A stretch of 64,000 nt of DNA from Scolanthus callimorphus. Lineage: Eukaryota > Cnidaria > Anthozoa > Actiniaria > Edwardsiidae. The notes beneath the pieces were generated by a model. That model was not told the DNA's origin. It did not search any database and worked only from the letters and a program-made list of their open reading frames with translations. Shown here one piece after another: positions 26,101 through 36,235 of the stretch. Every line of letters begins with the position of its first letter. Position 1 is the stretch's first letter. The position numbers and the translations under genes are program-made. The DNA is taken from contig CM066925.1 in assembly GCA_033964015.1 (NCBI GenBank), positions 5,288,523-5,352,522 of the forward strand, read 5' to 3'.

Positions 26101-26939
26101 ACATTGAACGTTGTACCATGGAATTTGAGATATCAGCTTGAAATTTTCCAGTTATATGTTTCGTTTACCGTCCTCTATTGATGTCTTATAGCTCTCCTCG
26201 AACGGTCTGATTCTGAACATTGCTTATGCTAATGAGCTCAAATTGAAAACAAAGGATCCTCCTCTCGGAAACACGCTCCTCTAGTGGTATATTTGAGGAA
26301 CGACGTAGTAGCATATACTCTTGGCTTTCTGCTGAAGGGCTATTCCAGGGTATAGTTCCCTGTTAACCCAGATATGTACGGCTCGAGAAAAAACACTCAT
26401 CTCCAGACAACAACATTCACGGTCTAGTACTTTGAATTTGAATTTCATTTCTGAGGTCAGTATGCGTACTCAAATATATTATTTGGCAAATTTTCAAACT
26501 AAAAATTACATAAGAAAAGCCATCTGCTTGTGTTTTGTAATAATTCCACAAGGTAAATAAATACAAATCAGTGTATTATTTCCTAAAAGTTTAAGTTTTG
26601 TTTGTCAGCGACTAATGCATGTATCATTTCGCGTGAAGGATGCAATCAGATTCGTCAACGTTTCTGTCCATAACATGACACGAGTGCTTTTTGTCTAGCT
26701 CGATATTTTTTAACAGGTTTCGGTAGTATACAGTATACCGTTTCCCTAAAACTCACCCAAACGGCTGTCCATATTGGTACACCGTAGATTGCGGGCCATT
26801 GGTAGTCGTAGTAATAATAATTTTCGTATCGCTTCTTCGCCGCTGTCGCGCGATCAGCGATGCCGAAAATAAGAATCACACAACCAAGAACTGTTTGACT
26901 CATAGACAACAAGCGAACGTACTTGAAGTTATACGCCAT
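17119..26939 (-). CDS. CD20/MS4A-like four-helix membrane protein, gene A (complete, 5 exons)
   Basis: Exons (minus strand): 26939-26757, 21116-21045, 20354-20016, 18786-18562 and 17181-17119. All introns are GT-AG and phase 0, and the product is 293 residues. Helix 1 spans about residues 10-28. An outer loop with a run of tyrosines follows (38-47). Helix 2 spans 54-73 with FIVTGVLGILASRR, helix 3 about 97-116, and helix 4 about 163-184. The second outer loop (about 43 residues) is rich in Tyr, Asp, Asn and Arg. A cysteine cluster (CSCMGLSCDCCKP) follows helix 4, as if for palmitoylation. The cytoplasmic tail is Gly/Pro/Val/Gln-rich and ends LLQNV. The family call (CD20/MS4A superfamily, possibly sarcospan-like) rests on topology and helix motifs; function is unknown. 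It is the most complete member of the cluster. Confidence 0.85.
17182..18561 (-). other. Intron 4 of gene A
   Basis: A 1.38-kb intron with no coding content. At 17929-17976 there is a short inverted repeat around CCAACATG. It compares with 106 bp in gene B and about 15.1 kb in gene C. Confidence 0.6.
18562..18786 (-). CDS. Gene A exon 4, Gly/Pro/Gln-rich tail
   Basis: Seventy-five codons, phase 0, from a TTGCAG acceptor to a GAG-GTAAG donor. It begins QQPQFS and contains VVVQGPDGNPVAVPAAVGP, then a PGGPTP segment and a GGQVQGGYMTYGGE end. The composition suggests a disordered cytoplasmic tail. Confidence 0.8.
18787..20015 (-). other. Intron 3 of gene A
   Basis: It shares blocks with intron 3 of gene C (19680-19760 with 52850-52930; 19880-20000 with 54810-54990). 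It contains the fold-back at 19315-19411. No coding content is seen. Confidence 0.55.
19315..19411. repeat. Fold-back element ending ATTGTTTTAGTATA
   Basis: The arms CAATTAGGCCGAATGTGCTATGA and the imperfect complement at 19377-19411 fold around a GGCCGAAGGCC centre. The outer sequence ATTGTTTTAGTATA recurs next to 12100 and, inverted, next to 55630, suggesting one family. Confidence 0.5.
20016..20354 (-). CDS. Gene A exon 3, helices 3 and 4
   Basis: This exon has 113 codons, phase 0. VGTHLGFSVKST leads into helix 3. The outer loop carries DRYGYDNGYDRYDNDN and an RRRR stretch, then FSKKQCETVIG leads into helix 4 and the cysteine cluster. It is longer than the gene B and gene C exons by 12 codons, all in the loop. 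Confidence 0.85.
20355..21044 (-). other. Intron 2 of gene A
   Basis: A 690-bp intron. A G+C-rich patch at 20755-20860 stands out from the A+T-rich surroundings. The block at 20880-20960 is an inverted copy of part of gene B intron 1 (14215-14310). Confidence 0.55.
21045..21116 (-). CDS. Gene A exon 2, helix 2
   Basis: Twenty-four codons, phase 0, TTTTCAG acceptor, CTG-GTAAG donor. It encodes FIVTGVLGILASRRRGGY and ends NKAL, one codon longer than in genes B and C. Confidence 0.85.
21371..21514. repeat. Fold-back element (CAATTATTGGATGAGG type)
   Basis: Arms of about 60 bp, including GGTTTTTGTGATCTCCAGAA and its complement near 21480-21502, enclose a short centre at GAGGCCGTGAGGCC. The terminal CAATTATTG and CAATAATTG are near-inverted. 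Confidence 0.65.
22197..22612. repeat. MITE-like element with CAGGCCCGTAGCCAG termini
   Basis: Perfect 15-bp terminal inverted repeats CAGGCCCGTAGCCAG (22197-22211) and CTGGCTACGGGCCTG (22598-22612). The interior at 22295-22480 is a degenerate TGAATAATGAA tract. No coding frame is seen. Confidence 0.7.
24065..25017. mobile_element. Non-autonomous DNA transposon flanked by TA
   Basis: Terminal inverted repeats ACCCTATTCAGA(T/C)TGGG at 24065 and 25017, followed inward by G-rich and C-rich runs. A TA dinucleotide flanks both ends (24063-24064 and 25018-25019). The 950-bp interior has no intact open frame; it holds a GATCCAAGATGGCGG cluster around 24590-24650. Confidence 0.65.
25136..25452. repeat. 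Inverted-repeat element with about 95-bp arms
   Basis: The left arm 25136-25232 pairs with the right arm 25358-25452; CATAACCAGAAGTGTCCATC occurs at the outer left and its complement at the outer right. The two strands give similar short open frames because of this symmetry, so neither is a gene. Confidence 0.65.
25510..25755. repeat. MITE-like element with GGGCAATTCCAGAAAATAAA termini
   Basis: Terminal inverted repeats of about 25 bp at 25510-25535 and 25731-25755. The interior is G-rich, with recurring GGAATTC or GGAAATTC motifs. Confidence 0.65.
25904..26103. repeat. MITE-like element with TGTGTTTCCAAAAA termini
   Basis: Inverted ends TGTGTTTCCAAAAAATATCC (25904) and its near-complement (to 26103), with C-rich and G-rich runs inside. 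GGAAATTCCAGAGGGG occurs twice, linking it to the neighbour at 25510-25755. Confidence 0.6.
26757..26939 (-). CDS. Gene A exon 1, N-terminus and helix 1
   Basis: Sixty-one codons from the ATG at 26939 to a TGG-GTGAGT donor. It encodes MAYNFKYVRLLSMSQ and helix 1, then a basic and tyrosine-rich outer loop (RYENYYYYDYQW) and VPIWTAVW. Confidence 0.85.
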
Positions 26940-27060
26940 GCCAGGTTTTTCGGTCGTTTATAGAGTTTCCAAAACGACTTTTTCCAGGTTGTTTGTTTGT
27001 AGATAACTCAGCAGCTTCAAAGGTTCTTTATAACAGAACCTGTGATTGGCTCAAAATAAA
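26940..27060 (-). promoter_or_regulatory. Putative proximal promoter of gene A with CCAAT box
   Basis: An inverted CCAAT box (ATTGGC, 27045-27050) is conserved in position with genes B and D. Homology with the other upstream regions fades soon after it. Confidence 0.35.
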
Positions 27061-27415
27061 GTATTGGTTAAAAAAAAGTAGTTCTTGGAATTCACTTGAC
27101 GTCACGTCCGCACGTTTCACTCGTAACGTCACATCCGCACAAGTCGAGGTCAAAATGATCGCACAAGGTACAAGTGCGCGCGCTACTTTCTGACAAGGCA
27201 AAGAAAAGTGCCGAAAAATGCTGGCATTACAAGACGAAACATAGCTTTCTAATAAGAATTAATCCATTGGAGCAGTTTTCACGTTTCTAGAGATATCTCA
27301 GCCAAACTGAAAGTACCTGAATACTTGAAGAAGGCTGGTTTGGCCAGCCGAAATAGTGATTCCGTTGAAAAAGATGTACATCAGGGGCCCAGTTCCTGAA
27401 AGGTTGGATAAGCGT

Positions 27416-27604
27416 TTTTATTATATAAACACCAATGAAATACCAGGTGATCTCCCGCGCGAAAACTTGATATCTTCACACGTGAAAATATCATGTTATT
27501 TTCACATGTGAAAATATCACACTTGCCTTTGCTGAATGCTCGATTTTTAAGCTTAACTCAAATAAAATTTAAATTTGGTATTTCATTGATGTTTATATAA
27601 TAAA
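27416..27604. repeat. MITE-like element with TTATTATATAAACA termini
   Basis: Inverted ends TTTTATTATATAAACACCAATGAAAT and ATTTCATTGATGTTTATATAATAA. Inside are palindromes TTCACACGTGAA and TTTTCACATGTGAAAA. Confidence 0.6.
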
Positions 27605-27609
27605 CAGAA

Positions 27610-27746
27610 CATTACATGACCGCTTGGAGATACGAATTTTATCTTCTCGTGTTAAAAATTTATCTCACTCGTTCGCTGCGCTCACTCGTGAGATAAATTT
27701 TCAACCCTCGAAGATAAAATTCGTATCTCCGCGCGGCCATGTAATA
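27610..27746. repeat. Fold-back element, CATTACATG termini
   Basis: Inverted ends CATTACATGACCGC and GCGCGGCCATGTAAT, nested arms GATACGAATTTTATCTTC and its complement, and a CTCACTCGTTCGCTGCGCTCACTC core. It has the same design as 9371-9498. Confidence 0.6.
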
Positions 27747-27753
27747 TCCTCTA

Positions 27754-29262
27754 TATCTACTGATAGCGGAGCTCCTGCGCGGGCCGAAGGCCCGCGCAAG
27801 CGGAGCACCATACCTAAGGAAAAAACGTATAGTATATACTATCGAGTTGATTTTTGAACGTCACGGGCATTATGGATCATTTTGATGACGTCATTGATGA
27901 CGTAAGGGCATGTGACCTTGGTGTAGAGTTCCTCTTATGGTCTTTGAAACTTTGTCCAAGTTTGGCTTCTAAAGAAGCTTCCCTTCGGGAGATATGATTT
28001 TTTCTTTATTTTTCTGGTATTAAACCTATAGCGTACGCCGTCCGTCCGTCCGTCGTCCGTCGTCCGTGTACACATGGGAACCCTGTGGTATACAAAGGAA
28101 AAATCATATCTCCTCAAGGGAACATGCTAAGACAACCATACTTGGGATATTTTGTCTATGCCACAAGGGGGGTGGTGTAACCCGGACACGTGATGTGACG
28201 TCATCGATGACGTCATCAGTGATTGAAAAATGAATATCTCGGAAGGGAAGACTCTAAAACAACCAAACTTGGGTAGTGTAGTCTAGGCCACCAGATATGC
28301 GAAATGAAGTGGTCACGTGATGTGACGTCATCGATGACGTCATCTATGCTTGAAAAATCAATATCTCGTGAAGGGAAGACTCTAAAACAACCAAACTTGT
28401 GTAGTGTAGTCTAGGCCGCCAGATGAGCGAAATGAGGTGGTCACGTGATATGACGTCATCGATGACGTCATCTATGCTTGAAAAATCAATATCTCGTGAA
28501 GGAAAGACTCTAAGACAACAAAACTTGGGTAGTGTAGTCTAGGCCACCAGATGAGCAAAATGAGGTGGTCACGTGATATGACGTCATCGATGACGTCATC
28601 TATGCTTGAAAAATCAATATCTCGTGAAGGGAAGACTCTAAGACAACAAAACTTGGGTAGTGTAGTCTAGGCCACCAGATGAGCGAAATGAAGTGGTCAC
28701 GTGATGTGACGTCATCGATGACGTCATCTATGCTTGAAAAATCAATATCTCGTGAAGGGAAGACTCTAAAACAACCAAACTTGGGTAGTGTAGTCTAGGC
28801 CACCAGATGAGCGAAATGAGCTGGTCACGTGATATGACGTCATCGATGACGTCATCTATGCTTGAAAAATCATTATCTCGTGAAGGAAAGACTCTAAGAC
28901 AACAAAACTTGGGTAGTGTAGTCTAGGCCACCAGATGAGCAAAATGAGGTGATCACGTGATATGACGTCATCGATGACGTCATGTATGCTTGAAAAATCA
29001 ATATCTCGTGAAGGGAAGACTCTAAAACAACCAAACTTTGGTACTGTAGTCTAGGTCACCAGATGAGCGAAATGAGGTGGTCACGTGATGTGACATCATC
29101 GATGACGTCATCTATGCTTGAAAAATTAATATCTCGTGAAGGGAAGACTCTTAAGCAACCATGTAAATCATGTACACATGGGAATCCCTTTCATTCACAC
29201 AGAAAAATTATAACGAGGAGCTCCGCTTTTAGCCAGTGGCTAAGTCTATATATTAACTCTTA
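27754..29262. mobile_element. Non-autonomous element carrying 128-bp minisatellite, copy 2 (most complete)
   Basis: The left end (TATATCTACTGATAGCGGAGCTCC) and right end (GGAGCTCCGCTTTTAGCCAGTGG, then TATATATTA) are inverted and share GCGGAGCTCC; the left end lacks a few bases of the longer right terminus. A GGGCCGAAGGCCC hairpin follows the left end. The interior is mostly the 128-bp array. No coding frame for a transposase is seen. Confidence 0.65.
28095..29160. repeat. 128-bp tandem minisatellite array 2
   Basis: Eight units with an exact 128-bp period over most of the array (GATGACGTCATC at 28333, 28461, 28589, 28717, 28845, 28973 and 29101). Each unit contains TCACGTGA followed by two TGACGTCA octamers separated by TCGA, a perfect 20-bp palindrome (for example 28323-28342). 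A second block per unit reads AACAACCAAACTTGGGTA. Confidence 0.9.
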
Positions 29263-29320
29263 TCTGACATTCTAGGAACCGGCCCATGAGTACCTTTCAT
29301 CTCTCATACTAGGCTATGGA

Positions 29321-29795
29321 GGCAGCATTTTGACTGACCTGGCTATTTTTAGAAGCAGTTTTCTATTGTTTTCCAAACTGATTCCCTTGAAGGAACAAAC
29401 ATCATTATGACCGGATATTAAGGGAAGAGGTCAAAACACTTGTACTCGAATGGTGCCCAATTTGTTCAGGGGAGGTGGTGGGGTACCGGCATCTACCCCC
29501 TTAGGTACCCAATACCCCTTTTTCAGACCTCATTTTCTCAGAGCATGATCTAGGGGTACCTGATTTTATTGCACATATGGACTCCTCTCGCTTCGAGGAA
29601 AGGGTTGGAGCATACATCTTTTTAATATCTTTAAGGAGATACTTGCTCTAAAATTAAGCTCTGAGAGGTAGGTGGCTGCGGCACATCACATACCCCACCC
29701 CCCTAAATTGGGCACCCACGGAAGTACGGATGTTTTGACCTCTCCCCTATAGAAAACTGTTTCTAAAAATAGCTTGGTAAGTCAAAACGCTGCCT
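29321..29795. repeat. Inverted-repeat element with nested termini
   Basis: The outer arms (GGCAGCATTTTGAC at 29321 and GTCAAAACGCTGCC at 29781-29794) continue through a CTATTTTTAGAAGCAG block. An inner pair, AGGGAAGAGGTCAAAACA at about 29430 and its complement at about 29735-29755, could be a second element nested in the first. Confidence 0.5.
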
Positions 29796-30403
29796 CAAGA
29801 ATGTATCTCCAATGGAAGCTTCAGCCGCAGTGTACTACCTACAATCTTTGTTCTCTTTTGAGAACTCTGTATTTTCTCGTCAGTTTAAGGATTGTTCTCA
29901 AAATTTGTTACCCCCTCCCCCTCCCCCAGTCAATGTTGGTACATATTTTGAACGTTCAGGATCGCGGGCTTCAAAATGCCGAGACAATTCATCTCACTGA
30001 TATCAACATTGAAAGAGGAGAGGGGGGTGAATACTCTGTAGTATCGCGATTCACCCTGCCACTCTGTGTTGTTGTGAGCCGTCAATATTTTGTGGTATTG
30101 ACGGCTCAAAAAGAGCTAGCAAAATTCAACTTTTTTCGCACGAATTTATGTTTCATTTCATTGTCAATAGTTAGAAATAACGTTTAGCTATATTTCTAGC
30201 AGTATCTTATGGCAGAAAGAGATTTTTTTCGCCGAAAAAGATGGAAAAATGTAAACAGAAAATGCTCGAGCTCGTGCGAAAAGCCCATGTGATTGCGTGA
30301 GATCGTGCGTAAATGTAATGAGAATTGAAATTTCAATCGACAATAAATAGCACTATTTCTTGCCATTTCCTCCAGAAAATCTTCAAGAATCGCGATACAA
30401 TAT

Positions 30404-30570
30404 TAATTACGATTTTGAGACGGCAATTCCACAAAATATTGACGGCGTTGGAAGAAAATATTTTCACGTATTGGGCTCCGTCGCTGCGCGACTCCGCCCA
30501 ATACGTGAACATATTTTCTCCCAACTAGCCGTCAATATTTTGTGGAATTGCCGTCTCAAAATCGTAATTA
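30404..30570. repeat. Near-perfect fold-back element
   Basis: Arms of about 70 bp (AATTACGATTTTGAGACGG at the left, its complement at the right) enclose a CTCCGTCGCTGCGCGACTCC centre. A related short palindrome around GAGCCGTCAATATTTTGTGG lies at 30077-30112. Confidence 0.7.
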
Positions 30571-31458
30571 GTATATAGTGCTGGTCTAAAATAGCTTGGA
30601 AGAATGGGCTTCCGCGGTCCAAGCGTTTTGGCAAAGATTGTAGATTTTTCAATATCGGGAGGGACTGGGTTCGAGTCCTCTAATATAACGGATATCAAAA
30701 CAAAACCCCCCTAGTAAGAAAGAGCACATCGACCTGCTCAGTGGCAAGGCATGGCTCTAAAACGAGGGCCTGCTTTTTTGTAACTTCGTTATTTTCCAAC
30801 GAAAATCTTTCAAACTTGACCCACAAACACGTTTTGGAATTCTGGCTTCGATTAAGTTGTTGTTGCCATGGTAACGATGTCACGTGACTCACCATCCGCC
30901 ATTTTGGATGATGGCCGCCACAGAGTCACGTGATAATCGTTTCCATGGTAACGAAATATATCAAAATAAAGCTCTTGTTAAAGTTATTGTACTGACCAAT
31001 TTTGATGATGATCCATACAATAGAACACGAGTTATAAAGAATAATTCCTTTTTTAGGCAAGCGGTTTTGAGCCATGCCTTAATGCCACTGAGTGTGCAAA
31101 ATCCGAAAATTTGATTTAATGAAGTCAATACGGACAGAGATATAGCAATTCAAAAACTCCAAAATGTAATAAGAAACGTACGGTATGCGGACATTTCTGT
31201 CGATTTTATCTGGACGCCGGCCATACGTTTTTTTAAATAAATTTGTGACTTTTGAAATTGCTGTATCTTGGTCAGTATTGATTCGATTAACACCAAATTT
31301 TCGGATTTTACACAAATCGATGTGCTCTTTCTTACTAACAGGGTCTCAATGGGGGTATGACTCTGACAGTTGACGGTTAAAAGATACGGCTTTTTGACGG
31401 AGAACAATAACCATGCATAAATTTGTCAGAGTATTGGACTAGTATGATGGCATTCTTA

Positions 31459-32486
31459 GGGACGTGTCATTATTTACCGGGGGATAGGGCTCCCATTTTT
31501 TTCAAAAAGACTAAAAAAAATTAAGACCCTCCCCTTGAACATAATAAAATAAACGTGACCCTTCCCCAGTCGTAGGTAAAAAAATTGGGACCCTCCACCA
31601 TGTCATATATATGTTCAAAAAAACCTGTCAGATAGTCTATTGTCTGATTGAAGCAATGTCTCTTTCATTTTTTAATAGCAGAAATACTTTTTTCTTACTT
31701 CTGTCAAAGCTATATTTTCTATCGCCTCGATTATTTACGTGAGGTTTTTGGGTAATACATAGTAAAAATGCAGTGATCCTCCCTCTATAAGTACAATGAT
31801 TAACGATCCCATCACCTCTCCCGTCCCCTATTTGAAGACACTTTACAGAAAAGGGGGTTTGTATATCTTTTGTTGCGTGCGAAGCGCGCGCCCGAATTTT
31901 GATAACTATAGGTCAACTATAGGCTAGATGAAAGCTTCTAGCTGCTTATGGGCTCCTGAGCCAACAAGGTTATATTATTCATGCGCACAACTGCGCGCCG
32001 CAAATGACGAAGTTATTAATATTCATGTAGCGCAAAGCACGGCCGAATGGATGAATTTCTATGCTTGTAACATCAACTCACGCTTACCTATAGGGTCTTC
32101 TTTCAAACATATAGTGACTTGGCCGCTATGCCTATCATTGCAGGGCATTTTTGGTGGAGTTTGCTTTTCCTCGTCAAGATACACTTGTTCTTGTAAACGG
32201 CGTGAGGATGGTGTCTTTGTTGCGCAAATAGTATATTAGACGTAATTGTATATGCGCGCAAAGCGTGCCGAAATTTTTATAGAGAAGTTGCTGAAATAAC
32301 TACTATCGGCATCTGTTGTACCCTCTTTCGTTGAAATGTTGCTAAAAAAAATTATGACCCTCCCTAAACAGGAGTGAAAAAATTTGGACCCTCCCTTTAG
32401 ACACGCGAAAAAAATTAGGACCCTCCCAACAAAAATAGGAGCCCCCCCCCCCCCCCCCCTCCCCCCGCTAAATAATGACACGTCCC
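31459..32486. mobile_element. Non-autonomous DNA transposon, TTA target duplication
   Basis: Terminal inverted repeats GGGACGTGTCATTATTTA at 31459 and 32486, with flanking TTA trinucleotides (31456-31458 and 32487-32489). Imperfect GACCCTCCC repeats lie inside both ends, and a C run lies at 32441-32459. A 3-bp TWA duplication would fit PIF/Harbinger; the assignment is inference. The interior open frame at 31928-32239 is unrecognised. Confidence 0.6.
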
Positions 32487-33552
32487 TTACGTAAGATTTT
32501 TAAATTGTTAAATTAAAATAGTTACCCTTTCTCACTGCATACTCATTACCACATCGCAAAGCTAAGTTATGGGAAGAGGGTCTGCGACTGCTGTGGAAAT
32601 AGGTATGCAGCGAAGAAAGGCGCGTAGGGCGTGCCAGTCAACCGCATAGGGGGATGGAGGGTGGGGTCGAAACATTTCATCGTCTTGTCGAGATGAGCAC
32701 GAAACTGGCACATGGCAAGACTGTGAGTCCCAGCTTTATACCAGGGCACGCAAAGCATTACTAATAACCGGTTTGGCCAGTTTAAACGAATTCCTTGCGC
32801 TTTTGGCGATGCGCTCATTAGTATGCAGAATGAGAATAGCTTTCGCTATCATATTTCCAAGTTTTAAAACTGTTCAGCCTGATACGAAATTAAAAATGTC
32901 ATTTCACAATCCAATTCCATCCGCTCAATAGCACACGGAAATACTCCATATTTGTACTCATCTTGTAACTGAAAGGTTATTTAACAAACCTAGACGATTA
33001 TTTTGTTCAATTCTTTGTGAATCTGACTGCATTTAAGCGACCTAAATTAACCCTAAAATCGTGTAAAATGGTGACAGTGCCCCTTTAATCTGTCAACATA
33101 AAAAGAAGCTTTTGAACGATATTTGTTACTGAACTTTGTTTTTGAACACATTTCTTGACTATGTTGTAGATCGTACAGAAAACAATAGGCGAACCGTCAC
33201 GCGCGGCCAACAGACACCACAAACAGACACCACAACGAAGTACAAACATCGAACTTGGGCCACCTGTGGTAGGGTGCCCGGATAACTGGGCACCCTCTAC
33301 CATTGTCTATGAAACCCCGAGTTTCGTTAAGACCGCATATGCTAGCAAAACATTCACAAATAAATGACTAATCAGAAATTTTTCGCACAAAAATCACCCG
33401 TTAAACCCCCTGGTTAAGGAAGCTTCTAGAAGGCTGAGAAGTACTTCATGCACTCTGCCAAGAGTAAACACGGAACGGTATAAGAACACATTTTTTAATA
33501 GACTTAGTTTTAGATACAATTTAGCAATATAGGGGTGGGGTATCTGGGCTTG

Positions 33553-33926
33553 TATATATCAAGAGTGGATTAACAAGAGTTAGAATCTTTCGTACAGTAT
33601 TTGTCCACATCACAGTCAGAAAAGTGTTTATTTTTAGATTTGAATTTCGCGCGCAAAAGTATTCGAATGCTCAGGTTCGAATGCTCGTATACCCAACAAA
33701 TAGAGAATATCCTACCTTATCTTTGCGACTTTAAAGGTTTTTCGATAGATCTGCGATTTAATTTTAGGCTGGATCTCACAACTGTTTGCGTGGCGAGAAA
33801 GTGGGAACCCTGTGGATGACGAATTTTCGCGGGAATCCTAGTTCTAAAAATAGACACTTTTCTGACTGTGATTCGGGCGTACATAGTAAATATGGAAACT
33901 CTTGGTAATCCACTCTTGATATATAT
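33553..33926. repeat. MITE-like element with about 85-bp inverted arms
   Basis: TATATATCAAGAGTGGATTA at the left and its complement at the right. The arms share TCACAGTCAGAAAAGTGT followed by TATTTTTAGA. TA-rich flanks suggest a TA target. Confidence 0.6.
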
Positions 33927-34256
33927 ATTATAGACTTTTTAGATATTTTAAGAATATTTTAGAATTATATAATTGGGAATTGTTTGTAACGTTCAGTATG
34001 TTTTTTATTGAATGAAATAAAGATTATTATTATTATTAATCATCTACATAAGTCACAGCATCCAAATGCGAGGGAAATCCAAGTTATAAGAATTACAAAC
34101 TGAAGTGGTCGGATACTGAGCTCCATACTGTACGGTTCATCTCTTTGTTTTGTTTATTGCTTATTAGTAAAGGGGCTGTGTCACGGAAATGTAAATGAAC
34201 TTTAGGCTTTTTACCAGGCGTTCCTCGCTCCACAACAGGATATCCCGGTTGAGAAA

Positions 34257-34740
34257 ACTAATATATAGATTTACCCACTGGCTAAAAGCGGAGCTCCCGG
34301 TTTCATATTTTTCCTGTGTTAATGCTACAAAAAGGTTGCCATTGTACATAGCCTGTCACCGCCAACGTACCTAAGCACTTGCACCCCACTTGCACAAGCC
34401 ACTTTCATAATAATTTCACCTAAGGTTGGTTCTCTGAAGCTCATTCCTTCCAAGATATATATATATATATATATATACCTTTTCTGGTTGGTTGAAGTCA
34501 TTGATGACATCATACCACGTGACCATACTGTTGCACTCCTCTTGACACTTTGACAACTTCACCCAAGTTTCGTTGTCTGAAGTTCATCCCTTCCCAATAT
34601 ATATATACCTTTTCTGGCTTGATGATGTCATCGATGACGTCATACCACGTGACCATGCCGTTGCCCTTGCCACTTAGACAACTTCACCCAAGTTTGGTTG
34701 TCTGAGGTTCATCCCTTCCAAAGATATAAACCTTTTAATT
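34257..34740. mobile_element. Non-autonomous minisatellite-bearing element, copy 3 (inverted, truncated)
   Basis: It opens with TATATAGATTTACCCACTGGC and AAAAGCGGAGCTCC, the reverse of the right end of copy 2, and holds two to three diverged units with ACCACGTGACCAT and GTCATCGATGACGTCAT. An (AT)n run lies at about 34455-34478. The distal end is missing or decayed. Confidence 0.55.
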
Positions 34741-35059
34741 AGCTCCATTACTAAAACGACATTAGCAATAACAATAACAAAAACAATAAAAATAATAATA
34801 ATAATAATAATAACAAAAACAAAAACAATAATAATATAATCATAAGTTTTGTAATTTCCACGGCTACTGTATGTATAATTGTTATTCTAGTTATTATTAA
34901 AATTAGCCCACGTGCGCTCCATTGGTTTATACATAATAATAATAATGATAATGATAATAAAAATCTTTAATATTCTCTGATAAAGCTACATATCAAGGTT
35001 GCATAATAAATTTAAGGGATATATATGTATTACATACTTTGGCTATAGCGTCACACCGC
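34741..35059. repeat. A/T-rich microsatellite tract
   Basis: Degenerate (AAT)n and (AAC)n runs at about 34760-34840 and 34935-34970. Nothing else is recognised. Confidence 0.5.
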
Positions 35060-35400
35060 ATATATTTGAAAATTCATCTATTGATAAACGTATTCTTAAG
35101 CGTTCAGTGTTCATTTTTGGGAAAAGAGCTGTCTACCTCCTTAGCGTCCGAGTAATAGTCTTTTATTTTGGGCGTAAGGCCAGAGAGGGGATGTTGAGGC
35201 ATGGATTTAACTTGGTGTATATGTTTGTATCAGACTGAGGAGGTCCCTAATTTGGTATTTTTTAGAAGAATATTTCCTTTTGTGGTGAGCGATCTAAGAA
35301 AATTGCAGGGTGGTCAGAAGCAACAAGAACAGAGCGGCCATAGGTGAGTTTCGCTAGGAAGACAGAATTAAAAAAGTATTCCAGTTTCTTTTCTTAAGGT
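35060..35400 (-). pseudogene. LINE (CR1/L2-like) reverse-transcriptase 3' remnant
   Basis: On the minus strand, about 35385-35270 reads LEYFFNSVFLAKLTYGRSV and then VASDHP...FLDRSPQK, which resembles the C-terminal segment of CR1/L2-type polyproteins (TYGLSVxGASD...FLDRCxKR). Further on, about 35110-35060 contains MNTERLRIRLSI, like the usual terminal NTERFKNSF. Stops interrupt the frame. The fragment is 5'-truncated, as is usual for LINEs. Confidence 0.45.
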
Positions 35401-36025
35401 TACGGGCTACCTTCGGGGTAGTTTTAGCTTTAAATGGCATAATTTCACGAAAAATGGTCGTATCTTTACAAGTGATACCTCATTTTAAAGCTTATATCCT
35501 AGGCTAAACTATATGTTACATAATTTCATTTGATTTTACAGAACCTAATTTTTTTATAGAGTTCCCTTTTGATGTCCCTTTTTGTTTTATGTGGAATATT
35601 GTATATTTATTGTTGTATATAAAATATATAATAAAAAATTATTTAAAAAAATAGAGTTCCCTTTCCAGTGCATCAGTTTAACCTTTTTAGAGTTCTAACC
35701 TCGCGAATATTTGCTACTTTCGTTCATTGACCCCATGATATTAGCGTTGACTAAGATATGTTTTAAAAAACCGTGTCGGGGATATTGGAAATTCGATCAA
35801 CTTTTTCAAGTTGTTAAAGGTTTTACGGGCTGGTCTCCGCAACGACCAACGAAGCAAACGGGAGGAAGCAAGACTCATAACGAATTACAAAATCATGGCC
35901 CCGGCCATTCGGGATGAATCTAAACACCGGACTCCGTGTGGTTCAATCACGCGCGCACGATCATTAAGCGTGCACAGAATTTGAACAGTTTTAACACGTG
36001 AGAATTTCAAGTAACTCTCTGAGAG

Positions 36026-36224
36026 CCCGTCCACACTACACCGTTTTCAAACGAAAACGGATACTTTTTGTTCCGTTTTCAAAAAGATTTGCGTCTACAC
36101 TGATCGTTTTCGTATTGTTTTCGCCGTTTTCGGTGATCGTTTTCGGCGTTGTAGTGTGGACGATAGCCGTATCCGGAGCAAAAGGTATCCGTTTTCGTTT
36201 GAAAACGGTGTAGTGTGGACGGGG
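36026..36224. repeat. MITE-like element with CCGTCCACACTACACCG termini
   Basis: Terminal inverted repeats of about 45 bp (CCGTCCACACTACACCGTTT and its complement). The two strands encode nearly the same short peptide because of the symmetry. The interior repeats GTTTTCG motifs. Confidence 0.7.
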
Positions 36225-36235
36225 TCTGAGTGTAC

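Larger units (their letters stand above)
21117..26756 (-). other. Intron 1 of gene A
   Basis: A 5.6-kb intron packed with short inverted-repeat elements (listed separately) and long G runs at about 21219-21240, 21790-21806 and 21838-21862. No exon is needed here, because exons 1 and 2 join in frame. Positions 22700-24060 hold no recognised element or gene. Confidence 0.55.

Noticed and set aside
28095..29160. CRISPR-like array
   Set aside because: The 128-bp units are head-to-tail with no unique spacers, and the genome is eukaryotic.
29774..30187. 137-codon open frame as a host gene
   Set aside because: No recognisable domain and no paralogue; it lies in repeat-rich DNA and its composition fits chance.
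30590..30700. Possible tRNA or tRNA-derived SINE (GGTTCGAGTCC at 30668)
   Set aside because: The B-box matches, but the TTCGAGT loop has no paired stem and no convincing A-box or acceptor stem is present.
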